The notes: generated by a model not told the origin, from the letters alone. Shown: positions 43,504 to 53,485, counted from the first letter of the stretch. The stretch is DNA of 64,000 nt from Bacteroidales bacterium (GCA_015061115.1 SUXE01000013.1:62001-126000); one strand, 5' to 3'. Made by a program: numbers and translations.

Positions 43504-44844
43504 TTATATTGCCAATAATTTCTCTTTTGCCTCTTCCACCTTGTCAAAATTGAACTCCGAAATAGTCTTGTTCATAAGTGCTGTAATTCCGTCGTTGCAA
43601 AGGTTTCCTATGCTACCCTGATGAGTGTGGTGGATATTCTTGTTTGGCTTGAACTCTCCAGCCTCACATTGCAATCCCACTTTCTTGTAAGCGTCTCTGA
43701 ATGGCATTCCTTCTAGAGCCAAACGGTTGACCTCTTCCACACTGAAAATGAAATCATATTTTGGATCATCAAGAATATGCTCGTTGATTTTCACATCAGA
43801 CATGATATGTGTGGTCATCTTGATACAATCCAACAATTCGCCGAATGATGGCATGAATACCTCTTTAATAATCTGCAAGTCACGGAAATATCCGCTTGGT
43901 AGATTATTGATAAGCATCATTATCTGCTGAGGTAGACTCTGGATTTTGTTGCATTTAGCACGAGTCAACTCAAATACGTCTGGATTCTTCTTGTGTGGCA
44001 TGATGCTTGATCCTGTTGTGCACTCGTCTGGAAGTTTGATGAATCCAAAATTCTGCGACGTGAACATACAAGCGTCAAAAGCCAATTTTGATAGAGTAGC
44101 TGCTATACCTGCCAATGCGAATGACACAGTCTTCTCCATCTTGCCACGACACATCTGAGCGTACACCACATTATAGTCCATAGTGTCAAATCCCAACAAC
44201 TCTGTCGTCATCTGACGGTTCAAAGGGAACGATGAACCGTAACCTGCTGCTGATCCCAGAGGATTTCTGTTAGTCACCTTCCATGCCGAAAGTAGAAGTT
44301 CCATATCGTCGGCAAGACTCTCTGCGTATGCGCCAAACCATAGTCCGAACGACGAAGGCATCGCAATCTGCAAATGAGTGTAACCAGGAAGAAGCACATT
44401 CTTATACTTCTCACTCTGCTGAATCAACACATTAAACAGACCCTCGACAGCCTCAACCACACTCTTGATCTGCTCTCTTGTCCACAATTTCATGTCGACA
44501 AGCACTTGGTCGTTGCGTGAACGGCCACTGTGGATTTTCTTTCCCAAGTCGCCAAGCTTACGTGTGAGCATAAGCTCCACCTGAGAATGAACATCCTCTA
44601 TTCCCTCTTCAATTACAAATTCTCCACGATGTGCGGCCAAATAGATATTCTTCAGTTCCGCAAGCAACACAGGAAGTTCGTCTTTGGCGATCAAGCCAAT
44701 CGACTCCAACATAGTGATATGAGCCATTGAGCCCAACACATCACACTCAGCCAAGTACAAATCCATCTCACGGTCTTTGCCAACCGTAAACTTCTCAATC
44801 TCTGCGTTTGTAGCCTTGCCTTTGTCCCACAACTTTGTAGCCAT
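43504..44844 (-). CDS. argH: Argininosuccinate lyase
   Basis: Cleaves argininosuccinate to arginine and fumarate, the last step of arginine synthesis. The fumarase/aspartase-superfamily signature GSSIMPHKKNPDVFE, with the mobile catalytic serine loop, is present, as are SGRSRNDQVLVDMKLW and YTHLQIAMPSSFG (catalytic histidine region). Length 446 fits the bacterial group. It lies 12 bases before rsfS and 26 bases after the small membrane-protein gene on the same strand. No other arg genes are in the window. Confidence 0.96.
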   Translation of the reverse strand: MATKLWDKGKATNAEIEKFTVGKDREMDLYLAECDVLGSMAHITMLESIGLIAKDELPVLLAELKNIYLAAHRGEFVIEEGIEDVHSQVELMLTRKLGDLGKKIHSGRSRNDQVLVDMKLWTREQIKSVVEAVEGLFNVLIQQSEKYKNVLLPGYTHLQIAMPSSFGLWFGAYAESLADDMELLLSAWKVTNRNPLGSAAGYGSSFPLNRQMTTELLGFDTMDYNVVYAQMCRGKMEKTVSFALAGIAATLSKLAFDACMFTSQNFGFIKLPDECTTGSSIMPHKKNPDVFELTRAKCNKIQSLPQQIMMLINNLPSGYFRDLQIIKEVFMPSFGELLDCIKMTTHIMSDVKINEHILDDPKYDFIFSVEEVNRLALEGMPFRDAYKKVGLQCEAGEFKPNKNIHHTHQGSIGNLCNDGITALMNKTISEFNFDKVEEAKEKLLAI

Positions 44845-44870
44845 ATCCGTAATTTAAAAGGGAGGTGATA

Positions 44871-45053
44871 TTACTTACCGTTTCCGATGAATTTCTTATT
44901 AAGGAAGATGTAAGATCCGATACCAGCAACAAACAAAATAGCTGCAACTACCAAAATAGCGTTATTTGTCAACTCTGCAAAGCTGTAAATAGCCAACAAA
45001 ATAACTCCCAATAAAACTAAAATAGCCCCTAGGCTTCTCTTCAATTGATCCAT
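44871..45053 (-). CDS. Small two-helix membrane protein
   Basis: A 60-residue protein with two membrane helices, LGAILVLLGVILLAIYSFA (about 8-26) and AILVVAAILFVAGIGSYIF (about 32-50), a short loop with two asparagines, and basic ends. It has a good -7 element 59 bases upstream and is followed by argH at 26 bases, so it is the first gene of the argH-rsfS-ftsH operon. I recognise small proteins of this shape at similar places in Bacteroidales but know of no function. Its coding status is supported by position, promoter and clean topology. Confidence 0.7.
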   Translation of the reverse strand: MDQLKRSLGAILVLLGVILLAIYSFAELTNNAILVVAAILFVAGIGSYIFLNKKFIGNGK

Positions 45054-45111
45054 ATTCTTATCTTATTATACACAATTATACTGCAAATTACGCATAATTT
45101 TTTTTATATAA

Positions 45112-45119
45112 CAAAAGTA
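45112..45119 (-). promoter_or_regulatory. -7 element of the small membrane protein-argH-rsfS-ftsH operon
   Basis: Minus-strand bases TACTTTTG match TAnnTTTG, 59 bases before the start at 45053. Confidence 0.55.
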
Positions 45120-45208
45120 TGTGCCCAAAAAATAGCCGAATTGGCAAGAGAAAGACAAGAAAATTAAAAATTAGAAATGCTAAATGCTAAATTGTTATTG
45201 AATGCGGC

Positions 45209-45300
45209 GTTGTCATGATTGAGGTTTGTTAAGGACGGAACGTCCTAACCCCTCTTCCTTTGTGCGAGCCGTAGGCGAGCACTTATAAAAACACAGAGGA
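45209..45300 (+). repeat. Dispersed two-hairpin repeat, copy 3
   Basis: GTTAAGGAC pairs with GTCCTAAC, then CCCCTCTTCCTTT, then the GTGC-GA-GCC / GGC-GA-GCAC hairpin (45262-45282) with a GTA loop, then AAAACACAGAGGA. Confidence 0.7.
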
Positions 45301-45390
45301 TAGAAGAATTAAGAGATAGTCTTCGATTTTTTGAAGAAAAGGATAAGAAAGCAAAACTTATAGTATTGCCTTTCAGGCAAAGTTTTTTGT

Positions 45391-45460
45391 ATCATCGTCA
45401 CTTCTCCCCGAGACATCGTCACGGGTTTCTCTCGCTTTGCTCGGTAACGTCTTTCAGACG
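45391..45460 (-). repeat. Second repeat family, copy 3 (diverged)
   Basis: On the minus strand: CGTCTGAAAGACG hairpin, TTACCGAGCAAAGCGAGAG, CCCGTGACGATGTCTCGGGG hairpin, then GTGACGATGATAC. Aligns to 37634-37706 along its length. Confidence 0.6.
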
Positions 45461-45682
45461 AAAATTTCTCATGATCACGTTTTCTCTCGTTTTTGTTTTC
45501 TCCGTTCAGGAGTTTTCTTCACAAACTTGTTTGTGGGTTTTCCAAGCGGCAATTGATATTTTCAGACGCTGTTTTCTGTTTTTTCATTATTTATATTGCG
45601 GACAAGTTTGAAACCTGCCCTACGATCATTCTCTCTATTCTTCCTTCTAAACGTTAGCTTTCTCTCAATCCTCCCTGACTCT

Positions 45683-45790
45683 GTGGTCCTTTTGAGGATT
45701 GTTAAGGGCAGAATGTCCTAACCCCATTCCAGAGTGCGAGCCGTAAGGCGAGCTCATAGAATTTAATAAAACCACAGAGACACATCTTTT
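45683..45790 (+). repeat. Dispersed two-hairpin repeat, copy 4
   Basis: GTTAAGGGC pairs with GTCCTAAC (one G-T wobble), then CCCCATTCCAGA, then GTGC-GA-GCC / GGC-GA-GC hairpin (45734-45753) closed by GTAA, then ACCACAGAGA. Confidence 0.7.
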
Positions 45791-45942
45791 TATATTACGG
45801 GCAGGTATGAAACTTGCTCCTCCGCCAATTCGACGAATTGTATAATTATGTTATAATAAGGTTAAAAAAACTAAATCTGATTTCTCTCTGCACTATTTTT
45901 CTTTACTTTGCAGAAGATTTGGAAAACGTAAATTTTACTGCT

Positions 45943-46326
45943 ATGAAAAAAGGTATAGTTTTATTGATACTTACTCTGTTTTGCGGACTAGCTTCTATCT
46001 CCGCACAGGGTTTCGACCAGAACCGTTACGACAATGGTCTGCAGCAGATTGCAGAAGCTAACCGCAACTACTTCCGCAATCAGGGATGGATAGAAAACAA
46101 CTGGTACCAGCTTTCAAATTGGTATCCCGACGTCCTCCTTATCGATAATGAGGAGAAAGCATACATCGCAAAAGTGATCTGTTCCGACAAAATCATGTCG
46201 AGATTCGCAGCTCTCAACCGTATCAAGAAAGACGGTGCTCTGCCGACACCACGTGAAGTGGAGGATTTCAACCGTTTGATGTGGGATGAAATAGATGCTG
46301 CTGTGGCATATCTGTATAGAAGATAA
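45943..46326 (+). CDS. Small secreted protein of unknown family
   Basis: I place the start at 45943 (MKKGIVLLILTLFCG), which yields a clear signal peptide ending SISAQ (about 22); the frame is open for 43 codons upstream but that stretch has no signal or start context. The mature part is about 105 residues, helical and mixed-charge, with many Asn, Tyr and Trp residues (ANRNYFRNQGWIENNWYQL). No cysteine pair or known motif is recognised. It has its own strong terminator and lies between a repeat cluster and the RHS locus. Function unknown. Confidence 0.65.
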   Translation: MKKGIVLLILTLFCGLASISAQGFDQNRYDNGLQQIAEANRNYFRNQGWIENNWYQLSNWYPDVLLIDNEEKAYIAKVICSDKIMSRFAALNRIKKDGALPTPREVEDFNRLMWDEIDAAVAYLYRR

Positions 46327-46355
46327 TGGTGTAGACATTATATAATACTTTGGAG

Positions 46356-46395
46356 GGAGTATCAAAATGTGAAATATTTTGATACTCCTCTTTTT
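46356..46395 (+). terminator. Intrinsic terminator after the small secreted protein
   Basis: A 13-bp perfect stem (46356-46368 with 46376-46388, GGAGTATCAAAAT / ATTTTGATACTCC) with a 7-base loop and a T-rich tail (TCTTTTT). Confidence 0.9.
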
Positions 46396-46478
46396 ATGGC
46401 AAATATTTCCAAATTCTTAGTGTTAATTAACCCTTTCCTCAACAGGTTCAATGAAGTTAAAAAATGTGAAAATCGTTA

Positions 46479-46505
46479 TTGTTTCGTTCTGTTTGTGTAA
46501 TTTTG
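46479..46505 (+). promoter_or_regulatory. Promoter of the RHS locus
   Basis: TTG at 46479-46481 and TAATTTTG at 46498-46505 form a Bacteroidota-type pair (16-base spacer), 54 bases before the first gene of the locus. Confidence 0.55.
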
Positions 46506-46559
46506 AAAAATATTCTTACGACGGCAATTTTTTCAAACAGAAAATGAAAAGTAAATATT

Positions 46560-47513
46560 ATGAATAAGAGTACAAAAAATTATTACTTAGAAAAAGTGGA
46601 AGGTGCATTGTTTAGACGACACTTTTACAAGTATCTGCCAACGCTTTTGACAATTTATTTGTCATGTATTTTCTCTTCCGTATTTTCTGTGGTGGTGGTA
46701 TCTGAAGTATTTGTTGATACAACAACGAATAATATTCAGTACGTGGAGATAACCAATATCAATAATAAAAGTCAGAAAGTGAATCTGTTTGAGTTTTCCA
46801 ACGGGAACACATCTGTATATGTAAATGATACCGTTTCATTTGCACCTCATGAGACAAAAATCATGATGTTCTCGGAATTCATTTTACCAGACAGCTCTGA
46901 GATTGATAGTTCAAAACTTATTTTTTCCAATTCAAGTTTGAGAATGTATGACATATTGTTGATGACACTTGACAGCACAGTTTCTGATACATTTTTTGTC
47001 AAAGCCAAAGTAGCTGGATGTACAGAGAGAAACAATGTGTTGGTGGATGAGGAATTTGGTATTGTCTCTTCCGATTTTAGAGATGCATCACCGTCACCAT
47101 TGAAAGGAAACATGAATGTGAGAATGAAGAAGGTTTTGGCTTATACCTACGACAATTCGGGAAACCGATTGAAATCTGCCAGCAAAATAGTAAATGAGGT
47201 TAAAGGAGACGAAGAAATTATAGAAGAAAAAGAGCCTGTCGTTCCGGAAATAGTGATTGAAGACGACAGAACACATCCAAGATTTCAAGTTTATCCGAAT
47301 CCTACAAATGGAGACGTGATTGTCGAAATGCCTGAAACAGGAGATTATACAATAAAACTATTTAATTTAAGATCTGTAAGTCTGCTTACAGAAGAAATTG
47401 TAAAAGGGAATACAGCGAAAATAAACATGACGGATTTGGCGACAGGAATATATATGGTCACCGTGTACAGAGGAAATGAAGTTTTCGGAACAGTGAAAAT
47501 CATAAAAAAATAA
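46560..47513 (+). CDS. T9SS-sorted partner protein encoded before the RHS toxin
   Basis: A 317-residue protein with a late hydrophobic export signal (about 26-47: LPTLLTIYLSCIFSSVFSVVVV). Residues 50-190 are beta-rich and may be a lamin-tail-like domain. A linker contains AYTYDNSGNRLKSA, which imitates a YD/RHS repeat strand. Residues about 240-317 are a type A T9SS sorting domain (FQVYPNPTNGDVIVEM ... TGIYMVTVYRGNEVFG). It ends 6 bases before the RHS gene, so the two are co-transcribed. I infer that it anchors or guides the RHS protein at the cell surface, perhaps by joining the RHS shell through its YD-like strand; that is untested. Confidence 0.75.
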   Translation: MNKSTKNYYLEKVEGALFRRHFYKYLPTLLTIYLSCIFSSVFSVVVVSEVFVDTTTNNIQYVEITNINNKSQKVNLFEFSNGNTSVYVNDTVSFAPHETKIMMFSEFILPDSSEIDSSKLIFSNSSLRMYDILLMTLDSTVSDTFFVKAKVAGCTERNNVLVDEEFGIVSSDFRDASPSPLKGNMNVRMKKVLAYTYDNSGNRLKSASKIVNEVKGDEEIIEEKEPVVPEIVIEDDRTHPRFQVYPNPTNGDVIVEMPETGDYTIKLFNLRSVSLLTEEIVKGNTAKINMTDLATGIYMVTVYRGNEVFGTVKIIKK

Positions 47514-47519
47514 GGGATT

Positions 47520-50500
47520 ATGAATGGAGTAAAAAAAATAGTTATGTCTCTGAGAGTTGTTTTAGTCGCATTATTTACTTCGACAATTTGTCTACGTGTT
47601 ATAGCAGACGACGTCGCTCGTCCGAGAACCAATATTAATACCCATGTCTCACAAGGAGCAGCATTAGTTGATCTTCCGATAGCTACACCACCAGGAGTTG
47701 GAGGATTCAAACCAGATTTAAGATTTTTCTATAATTCAGACGCTGCTGACGGATTGCTTGGTTTTGGCTGGATGATTTCTCCGTTGCACAAGATCACAAC
47801 AACAAGTAAAACCGTTTTCTATGACAATACCGTTGAACCTATCGGCAGTGCCTTCTTGTTGGATGGAGAAAGACTCATAGAGGATAAAACGCAGTATGAC
47901 ACGATTTTCTACAAAAAATATGCAGATGACAATACGACAATCGCAAAATACGATAACAAATTTATAGTCCGTCTTCCTAACGGCAATGTGCAGACCTACG
48001 AAGAATCTCTGCCTGGATCTTATTGTTGGCTTTTGCAATCAGAGAAAGACAAAAACTCCAATGAGATAAATTATTATTGGAAGTGTACGGATGGGGAGAC
48101 TCATAGGATTTCAGAAATACGCTATAATCAAAAGGGGACTGACGATCAGAAAGTTTCGGTACTATTCTCATATATCAAACGAGACGACCCGTTAACCACC
48201 CTTTACGCAAAGAGACTGGTCAAAACCAATTACTTATTGTCTGATATCAGTGTGACACTTGGAGACAAAGCATACCGCGAATACTCCTTGACGTATAATA
48301 CATGGTACGGACAAAGGGTTTTGAAACAAATTGATGAGAAAGGCACCAATGGCGAGACTCTTCCTCCATATACCATCCAATGGACTGAGGAACCATCCAT
48401 ATATCATTGGAAAAACACATTCTCCACCGCTCTTGATTATCTTATCGACAAAAACAGCACAAACTGGACTTTTGCTGATTTCGATGATGACGGAGTGAAA
48501 GATTTGGTTTCATGGGGTGACACGTATGTGAAATTCTATTCGAAAAATAAAGATGGAGAGTATGTCTACAAGCATCAGATGAACACGCCCGACGATTGGA
48601 AAATCATCCAACCGATTTTCGGTTGCTTTTTCGATCCGCACAAAACAGATGTGTTGGTGAAATTCCAAAAAAATGGATCATACAAAGTTTGTGTAGGAGA
48701 TTTATCATCACAGAAAGTACTAATAGAAGATGCCGAAGACTTCATTCATATTGTGGCGGATATGGATAACGACGGATACGACGAATTTGTCAGGTATAAA
48801 AAAGCAATGGAGAATCATTGTGCAGATATCAAGATTTTTGATTGGAATAACGATTGTTGGGGACATCTTAGCTTTGTCGCAAGCGTACAAAATAACATGA
48901 CTAGAAACTGCAAAGTGATGGTTTCTGATTATAACGGAGATGGCTTGCTGGATATCGCTTTTGGATACGAATACATAGATAATTGGTATGCACCAGAAAT
49001 AGGAAGTGAAGAATGGTTTGATATAAAACAGTGGTCATATCTTGAGATATTCACGAACACAGGAATTAAACCAAAATCAGAATTATCTGGCGGGGGCAAG
49101 ATGACATTTGAAATGGCAAAAACCATAAAATTCGACAACTTAATGGATTTTCATACGGTAGCCGATTTCAATGGAGACGGATTACCGGACATTCTTTATG
49201 GTATTGTTGATGGAAAAATTGACGAAGGAAAAACAAAATTCAATTATTGCTACGAAAAAAAACAGGGAATTCTTTACAATAGGGAAAACTTAGAGTTTGA
49301 AGAAAAAGGATTAAATGAATCTTATAGTCTATATTATCCATATACAGATAAAGATGACAACAAAAACGACATTAAAGTCGGTGATTTCAACGGAGACGGA
49401 AAAGCAGATTTACTCTTCTTATGTGCAAACTATACGATGAAAAAAGATGCTTCACGTCTTTATGATTTATCTGGTGTTTGGGGAGAATGGAAAGATGCGA
49501 CAATCGCATTCTATACATCGACGGGAGAGTCTTTCAAATTGGTATCGAAAAAGACAATTTCTGAAGAAAGAAACTGTTTCCTAAAAAGCAGCATCCAAAT
49601 ACATGATTTGGATAATAACGGCATTTCCGAAGCTGTCCATTTTATGGGATATGATCTGCTGACATTAAAGGAATCTGGAAGAAGCGGATATTTTACAGAA
49701 CTCGACAAAGAAAAACTGAAGCCATATCTGAGGACGATTGAACAAAGAGTCATGAACAGTATGGTCGATTATTTCGTGCTTTCTTATGAGCGTCTTTCCG
49801 AAGAAGGAATGTATTCGACTCCTACTGTTTACAATATGCCTGCATCTTTATATAACGGAAATAAAGTTGTTGTGTCAAAGCTTTCATTTACCGGACAACG
49901 TGTCTATTCCTACAAATATGGATCGCTGTATTATGAAAAGACAGGAAAAGGTTTTATCGGTTTCCTAAATGAGACGGTGACTGACGAAACATCAAAGTTA
50001 GTCACAGAAAAGGAATGGAATTATTCAAGGCCTTCATTCATACCATTCTCATACAGGGAAAGAGTCTTTGATGAGGATGGAAATGAATTGTTTTTGACAG
50101 ATAAATCATTCCGTCTGGCAAAAAGAGACGACAAAAAAATTTATCGTGTGTCGCTGTCTTATTTGAAAGAGAAAAACTATCTCAACAATACTCTAACAAC
50201 CACGTCTTATAAAGACATGAACTCGGCTTTTATGCCACAGACAATTGTCACAAAGAAGGGTGATGAAGGAGGAATAACAAAGACTGACAAAATAGGTTAT
50301 GATGATGTCGACGGGGGATCAGGATCACTTATGAAGAGAGTCTCGACATATTGGTCCGACAAAGAGGATTCTTCTTCCGTCAATTTGAAACTGGAAGCCA
50401 ATTATTCTTACGATGAAAAGGATCGTTTGGTTGAGACTATCATCAAGCCGACGGGAATGGATGAGATGAAGGTGACGATGAAGTATGACTCTTTTGGTAA

Positions 50501-53483
50501 CGTTGTCAAAGTGGATTCATCATCATCAGGTATTTCAAAAAGTTATTCGTTTGTATATGATAAAAGCGGAGTGAACCTTTCATCCGCAACCAACCATCTT
50601 GGCGTGACGACGCGGTATGATTACTCCAATGGCAATCTGATAGCCGAACATACTCCTTTAGGTACAACGTCTTACAAACATAATGGGTTTGGAGATGTTG
50701 TCGGCATTTCATATCCAAACGGATCAAGTATGGAAAGACGATTTTCCTATTTGATGTATCATGGTGACCTATGCCTTCAGCAACGGGATTCGTTCTCTAC
50801 CGGAACAGTTACCAAGTCCATCACCAATGAAGGAAGACTTGAGATGGAATCTTCCACAGGTTTTGGAGGAATGGTGTCGACGCGTGAGTATTTCTACAGC
50901 GATGGCAGACTGTCTACTGTGCTAAACACATTTGGAGACAAAAAGCCTAAGAGATCCAGCCATACTGTTTATGACAAGGCTGGACGTGTGACGCTTGAAA
51001 AACAATATGTCGACTCTTTGAAATATCCAGAGCAAAGAGACTTTTATGGCAATCTGATATACAACAGGTCTGTGATCGATTCCGTGAGGTATATCTACGA
51101 TGAACGTCTCACAACCAAGATCCATGGAGCGGACACCATCATCAGCGAGATTGACGACGCAGGCAGGACCATATCAGTCACTAAGAACGGAAAGGGCGTG
51201 GACTTTGCATACGACGCTATGGGCAACATGATCTCTGCCACACCACAGGACGGAGAGCCTGTCACTTTGGAATATAATTCCATTCGTCTGCGTACAAAGA
51301 TTAAAGATCCAAGCGGAGGTGAGATTTTCACTAAGTACAATGGTTTTGGAAACATACTTCAGTCCAGCCAGTGCGTGCACAAGGCTGGCGACACGATTGT
51401 GTCCAAACAAACCTACAATGAGGTCGGCCAGATAGTGGAGTCGCAAATCGGCAATCAGACGATAAAATTCGCTTATGATGAGTTTGGCAGACCAGTGTCT
51501 TGTGGAAATGGCAATCATGAGCAGACAATAGCCTACGACAAGGTTGGAAACATCGCATCTGTGACAGAACAGATAGACAGCCTGACATTCACAAAATCGC
51601 TATCCTACGATAAAATCGGCAGACCGGTCTCAACCACGTCGCCAACAGGATTGAACATCAGTCTGAACTATGACCCATACAGCAACATCGAAGCAATACA
51701 ATGCGACGGCAATCAGTTCTGGAGACTTGTCGACACGGACGAGTATGGCAAGCCGGTAAAAGAGACCTATGGCGGAATTATCAGAACAACGAAGTACGAC
51801 AACAGAGGTCTGCCTATTCTGGACGACGTGGCAAAACTGATGCATCACGAGTATCTTTTCGACGTCAACGGCGACATGCTCCAGAAGAAAGAGACATATT
51901 CAAAGCAGGAGGAGGTCTTTCTTTTCGACAAACATAACCGTCTGAATATATGGAGGACGTTTGAGAAAGACACTCTCCGCAAAGAGATCTTCGCCTCATA
52001 CGATGATGTCTATGGCAATATTGTATCCCGTTCCGACTCCGATTTCGTGTTCAACTACGGAGAATACGGATTGTCGCCCCATGCCCTCACCTCTATCGAC
52101 GCTCCTATCCACGGACATGACAAAGAGAACAACTATACCTACACTGATTTCAAGATGCTGGAGAGTGCGTCGAACGGAGTGGATTCCATCTTTATAACTT
52201 ACGGAGTGGATTTTCAGCGTCGTCGCATGAAAATTTTCAAAAATGATTCACTAATTTTGACACGCTATTACTTCTCGGATTACGAGGAGGAGCATTATGC
52301 CGACGGCAAAGTCAGGAAGATTGACTACATCACCGGTCCGACAGGATTGGTAGGAGTGAGGATCTCCACAAACGGAACAGATACTCTTCTTCATGCCTTC
52401 ACAGACAGGTTTGGAAATCTCGTGATGCTTGTGGACGAGGAAGGAAATGTAGTGGAAAGGCTTGCATACGATCCGTGGGGAGCGAGACGTAATCCTGACG
52501 ATTGGACGAAACCAGACACAGCGAGACATCTGTTGCCTCGAGGCTATTCCATGCATGAGCATCTCGATTGTCTGGGACTCATCAACATGAACGCTCGTAT
52601 CTACGAGCCAGCCACATGTAGTTTCCTCAGCCCCGATCCGCTCATTGCCGACGAGAGCAATTGGTTGAACTACAACAGATATTTGTATTGCCTCGGCAAT
52701 CCAGTGAAGTTTGCAGATCCGACGGGAATGCAGATCGTCACTCCATCAGATATGCCTCTCACTGGTCCGACTGGTGTGGTGCCACAGAATGGAGGCGGAG
52801 CGTTTGGTGTGGTCAACACATATTGGGAATACGATCCGACTAATTCATGTAATCCAGTCTGGTTGGTTGTTGAGGGTAGTTACAATGGAACCAACAACTC
52901 CAACGACTATTTTGTGAATTATGCGACATCAGGAAACTCCGCTTATGCTGCATCTATTACGGCAGACCACAGAAATGCGATTGATTGGCAGATTTCCTAT
53001 GCAGGTGCAAAGGCGATGGAAGGTGTGAATGTAGGAGGCTCAGGATGGAACATATTTGGCAATATCAATAATGGTATGGCATTTGTGGCTTCATCAGCAT
53101 TTGAATATGTGAACAAGTCGATGAATAAATCTCTGGAATATTTTGTGGATGGTGTTTCCACGACCAAAGATATTCATTTCAAAATCCCTGATGTAGAAAT
53201 TAAAGGATGGAAATGTCCTCATTTCGATGTGTACACTCAGAAAGTAGGGGCTGTAAGAGCAGTATCTACTACATTTAAGGTTATTGGTGGTGTTACTGGT
53301 GTTTTCGGTATGGGTATGACTGTATCGGAAACATTAACAGGACAAAAAAATTGGATTGGAGAAGGTGGTCTTGATTTGATTATGGGTGCTGCTGGATTTT
53401 TCTGGCCTTATGGAACAGCTGCATCAGCCGCTTATTTTGGAGGAAAATATATTTTAGAGGAAGCTGGATATAAATTTTGGTAA
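47520..53483 (+). CDS. SpvB/RHS-repeat polymorphic toxin with hydrophobic C-terminal tip
   Basis: A 1987-residue protein. A signal peptide (about 1-28) is followed by an SpvB-like N-terminal domain (about 35-300, GVGGFKPDLRFFYN), FG-GAP/VCBS calcium loops (FADFDDDGVKDLV, VADMDNDGYDEFV, DYNGDGLLDI, DFNGDGLPDI, DFNGDGKADL; about 315-640), YD/RHS repeats (about 930-1600) and the conserved RHS core ending (YDPWGARRNP ... FLSPDPLI ... NPVKFADPTG, about 1640-1737). The variable tip (1739-1987) ends with glycine-rich hydrophobic segments that may span membrane. RHS shells encapsulate and release such tips. It is followed at once by an immunity-like membrane gene and by further tip cassettes. Target cell and delivery route are unknown. 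Confidence 0.9.
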   Translation: MNGVKKIVMSLRVVLVALFTSTICLRVIADDVARPRTNINTHVSQGAALVDLPIATPPGVGGFKPDLRFFYNSDAADGLLGFGWMISPLHKITTTSKTVFYDNTVEPIGSAFLLDGERLIEDKTQYDTIFYKKYADDNTTIAKYDNKFIVRLPNGNVQTYEESLPGSYCWLLQSEKDKNSNEINYYWKCTDGETHRISEIRYNQKGTDDQKVSVLFSYIKRDDPLTTLYAKRLVKTNYLLSDISVTLGDKAYREYSLTYNTWYGQRVLKQIDEKGTNGETLPPYTIQWTEEPSIYHWKNTFSTALDYLIDKNSTNWTFADFDDDGVKDLVSWGDTYVKFYSKNKDGEYVYKHQMNTPDDWKIIQPIFGCFFDPHKTDVLVKFQKNGSYKVCVGDLSSQKVLIEDAEDFIHIVADMDNDGYDEFVRYKKAMENHCADIKIFDWNNDCWGHLSFVASVQNNMTRNCKVMVSDYNGDGLLDIAFGYEYIDNWYAPEIGSEEWFDIKQWSYLEIFTNTGIKPKSELSGGGKMTFEMAKTIKFDNLMDFHTVADFNGDGLPDILYGIVDGKIDEGKTKFNYCYEKKQGILYNRENLEFEEKGLNESYSLYYPYTDKDDNKNDIKVGDFNGDGKADLLFLCANYTMKKDASRLYDLSGVWGEWKDATIAFYTSTGESFKLVSKKTISEERNCFLKSSIQIHDLDNNGISEAVHFMGYDLLTLKESGRSGYFTELDKEKLKPYLRTIEQRVMNSMVDYFVLSYERLSEEGMYSTPTVYNMPASLYNGNKVVVSKLSFTGQRVYSYKYGSLYYEKTGKGFIGFLNETVTDETSKLVTEKEWNYSRPSFIPFSYRERVFDEDGNELFLTDKSFRLAKRDDKKIYRVSLSYLKEKNYLNNTLTTTSYKDMNSAFMPQTIVTKKGDEGGITKTDKIGYDDVDGGSGSLMKRVSTYWSDKEDSSSVNLKLEANYSYDEKDRLVETIIKPTGMDEMKVTMKYDSFGNVVKVDSSSSGISKSYSFVYDKSGVNLSSATNHLGVTTRYDYSNGNLIAEHTPLGTTSYKHNGFGDVVGISYPNGSSMERRFSYLMYHGDLCLQQRDSFSTGTVTKSITNEGRLEMESSTGFGGMVSTREYFYSDGRLSTVLNTFGDKKPKRSSHTVYDKAGRVTLEKQYVDSLKYPEQRDFYGNLIYNRSVIDSVRYIYDERLTTKIHGADTIISEIDDAGRTISVTKNGKGVDFAYDAMGNMISATPQDGEPVTLEYNSIRLRTKIKDPSGGEIFTKYNGFGNILQSSQCVHKAGDTIVSKQTYNEVGQIVESQIGNQTIKFAYDEFGRPVSCGNGNHEQTIAYDKVGNIASVTEQIDSLTFTKSLSYDKIGRPVSTTSPTGLNISLNYDPYSNIEAIQCDGNQFWRLVDTDEYGKPVKETYGGIIRTTKYDNRGLPILDDVAKLMHHEYLFDVNGDMLQKKETYSKQEEVFLFDKHNRLNIWRTFEKDTLRKEIFASYDDVYGNIVSRSDSDFVFNYGEYGLSPHALTSIDAPIHGHDKENNYTYTDFKMLESASNGVDSIFITYGVDFQRRRMKIFKNDSLILTRYYFSDYEEEHYADGKVRKIDYITGPTGLVGVRISTNGTDTLLHAFTDRFGNLVMLVDEEGNVVERLAYDPWGARRNPDDWTKPDTARHLLPRGYSMHEHLDCLGLINMNARIYEPATCSFLSPDPLIADESNWLNYNRYLYCLGNPVKFADPTGMQIVTPSDMPLTGPTGVVPQNGGGAFGVVNTYWEYDPTNSCNPVWLVVEGSYNGTNNSNDYFVNYATSGNSAYAASITADHRNAIDWQISYAGAKAMEGVNVGGSGWNIFGNINNGMAFVASSAFEYVNKSMNKSLEYFVDGVSTTKDIHFKIPDVEIKGWKCPHFDVYTQKVGAVRAVSTTFKVIGGVTGVFGMGMTVSETLTGQKNWIGEGGLDLIMGAAGFFWPYGTAASAAYFGGKYILEEAGYKFW

Positions 53484-53485
53484 TT

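Larger units (their letters stand above)
45120..45942. other. Repeat-filled divergent intergenic region
   Basis: About 820 bases between divergent genes with no gene I can support. It holds two plus-strand copies of the two-hairpin repeat (45209-45300 and 45683-45790), a minus-strand copy of the second repeat family (45391-45460), and two GGCAGGTTTGAAACCTGCC-like palindromic fragments near 45604 and 45797. Confidence 0.65.

Noticed and set aside
53477..53485. A TTG start for immunity candidate 1 overlapping the RHS stop
   Set aside because: An ATG two bases after the RHS stop gives the same protein less three residues and is the simpler choice.
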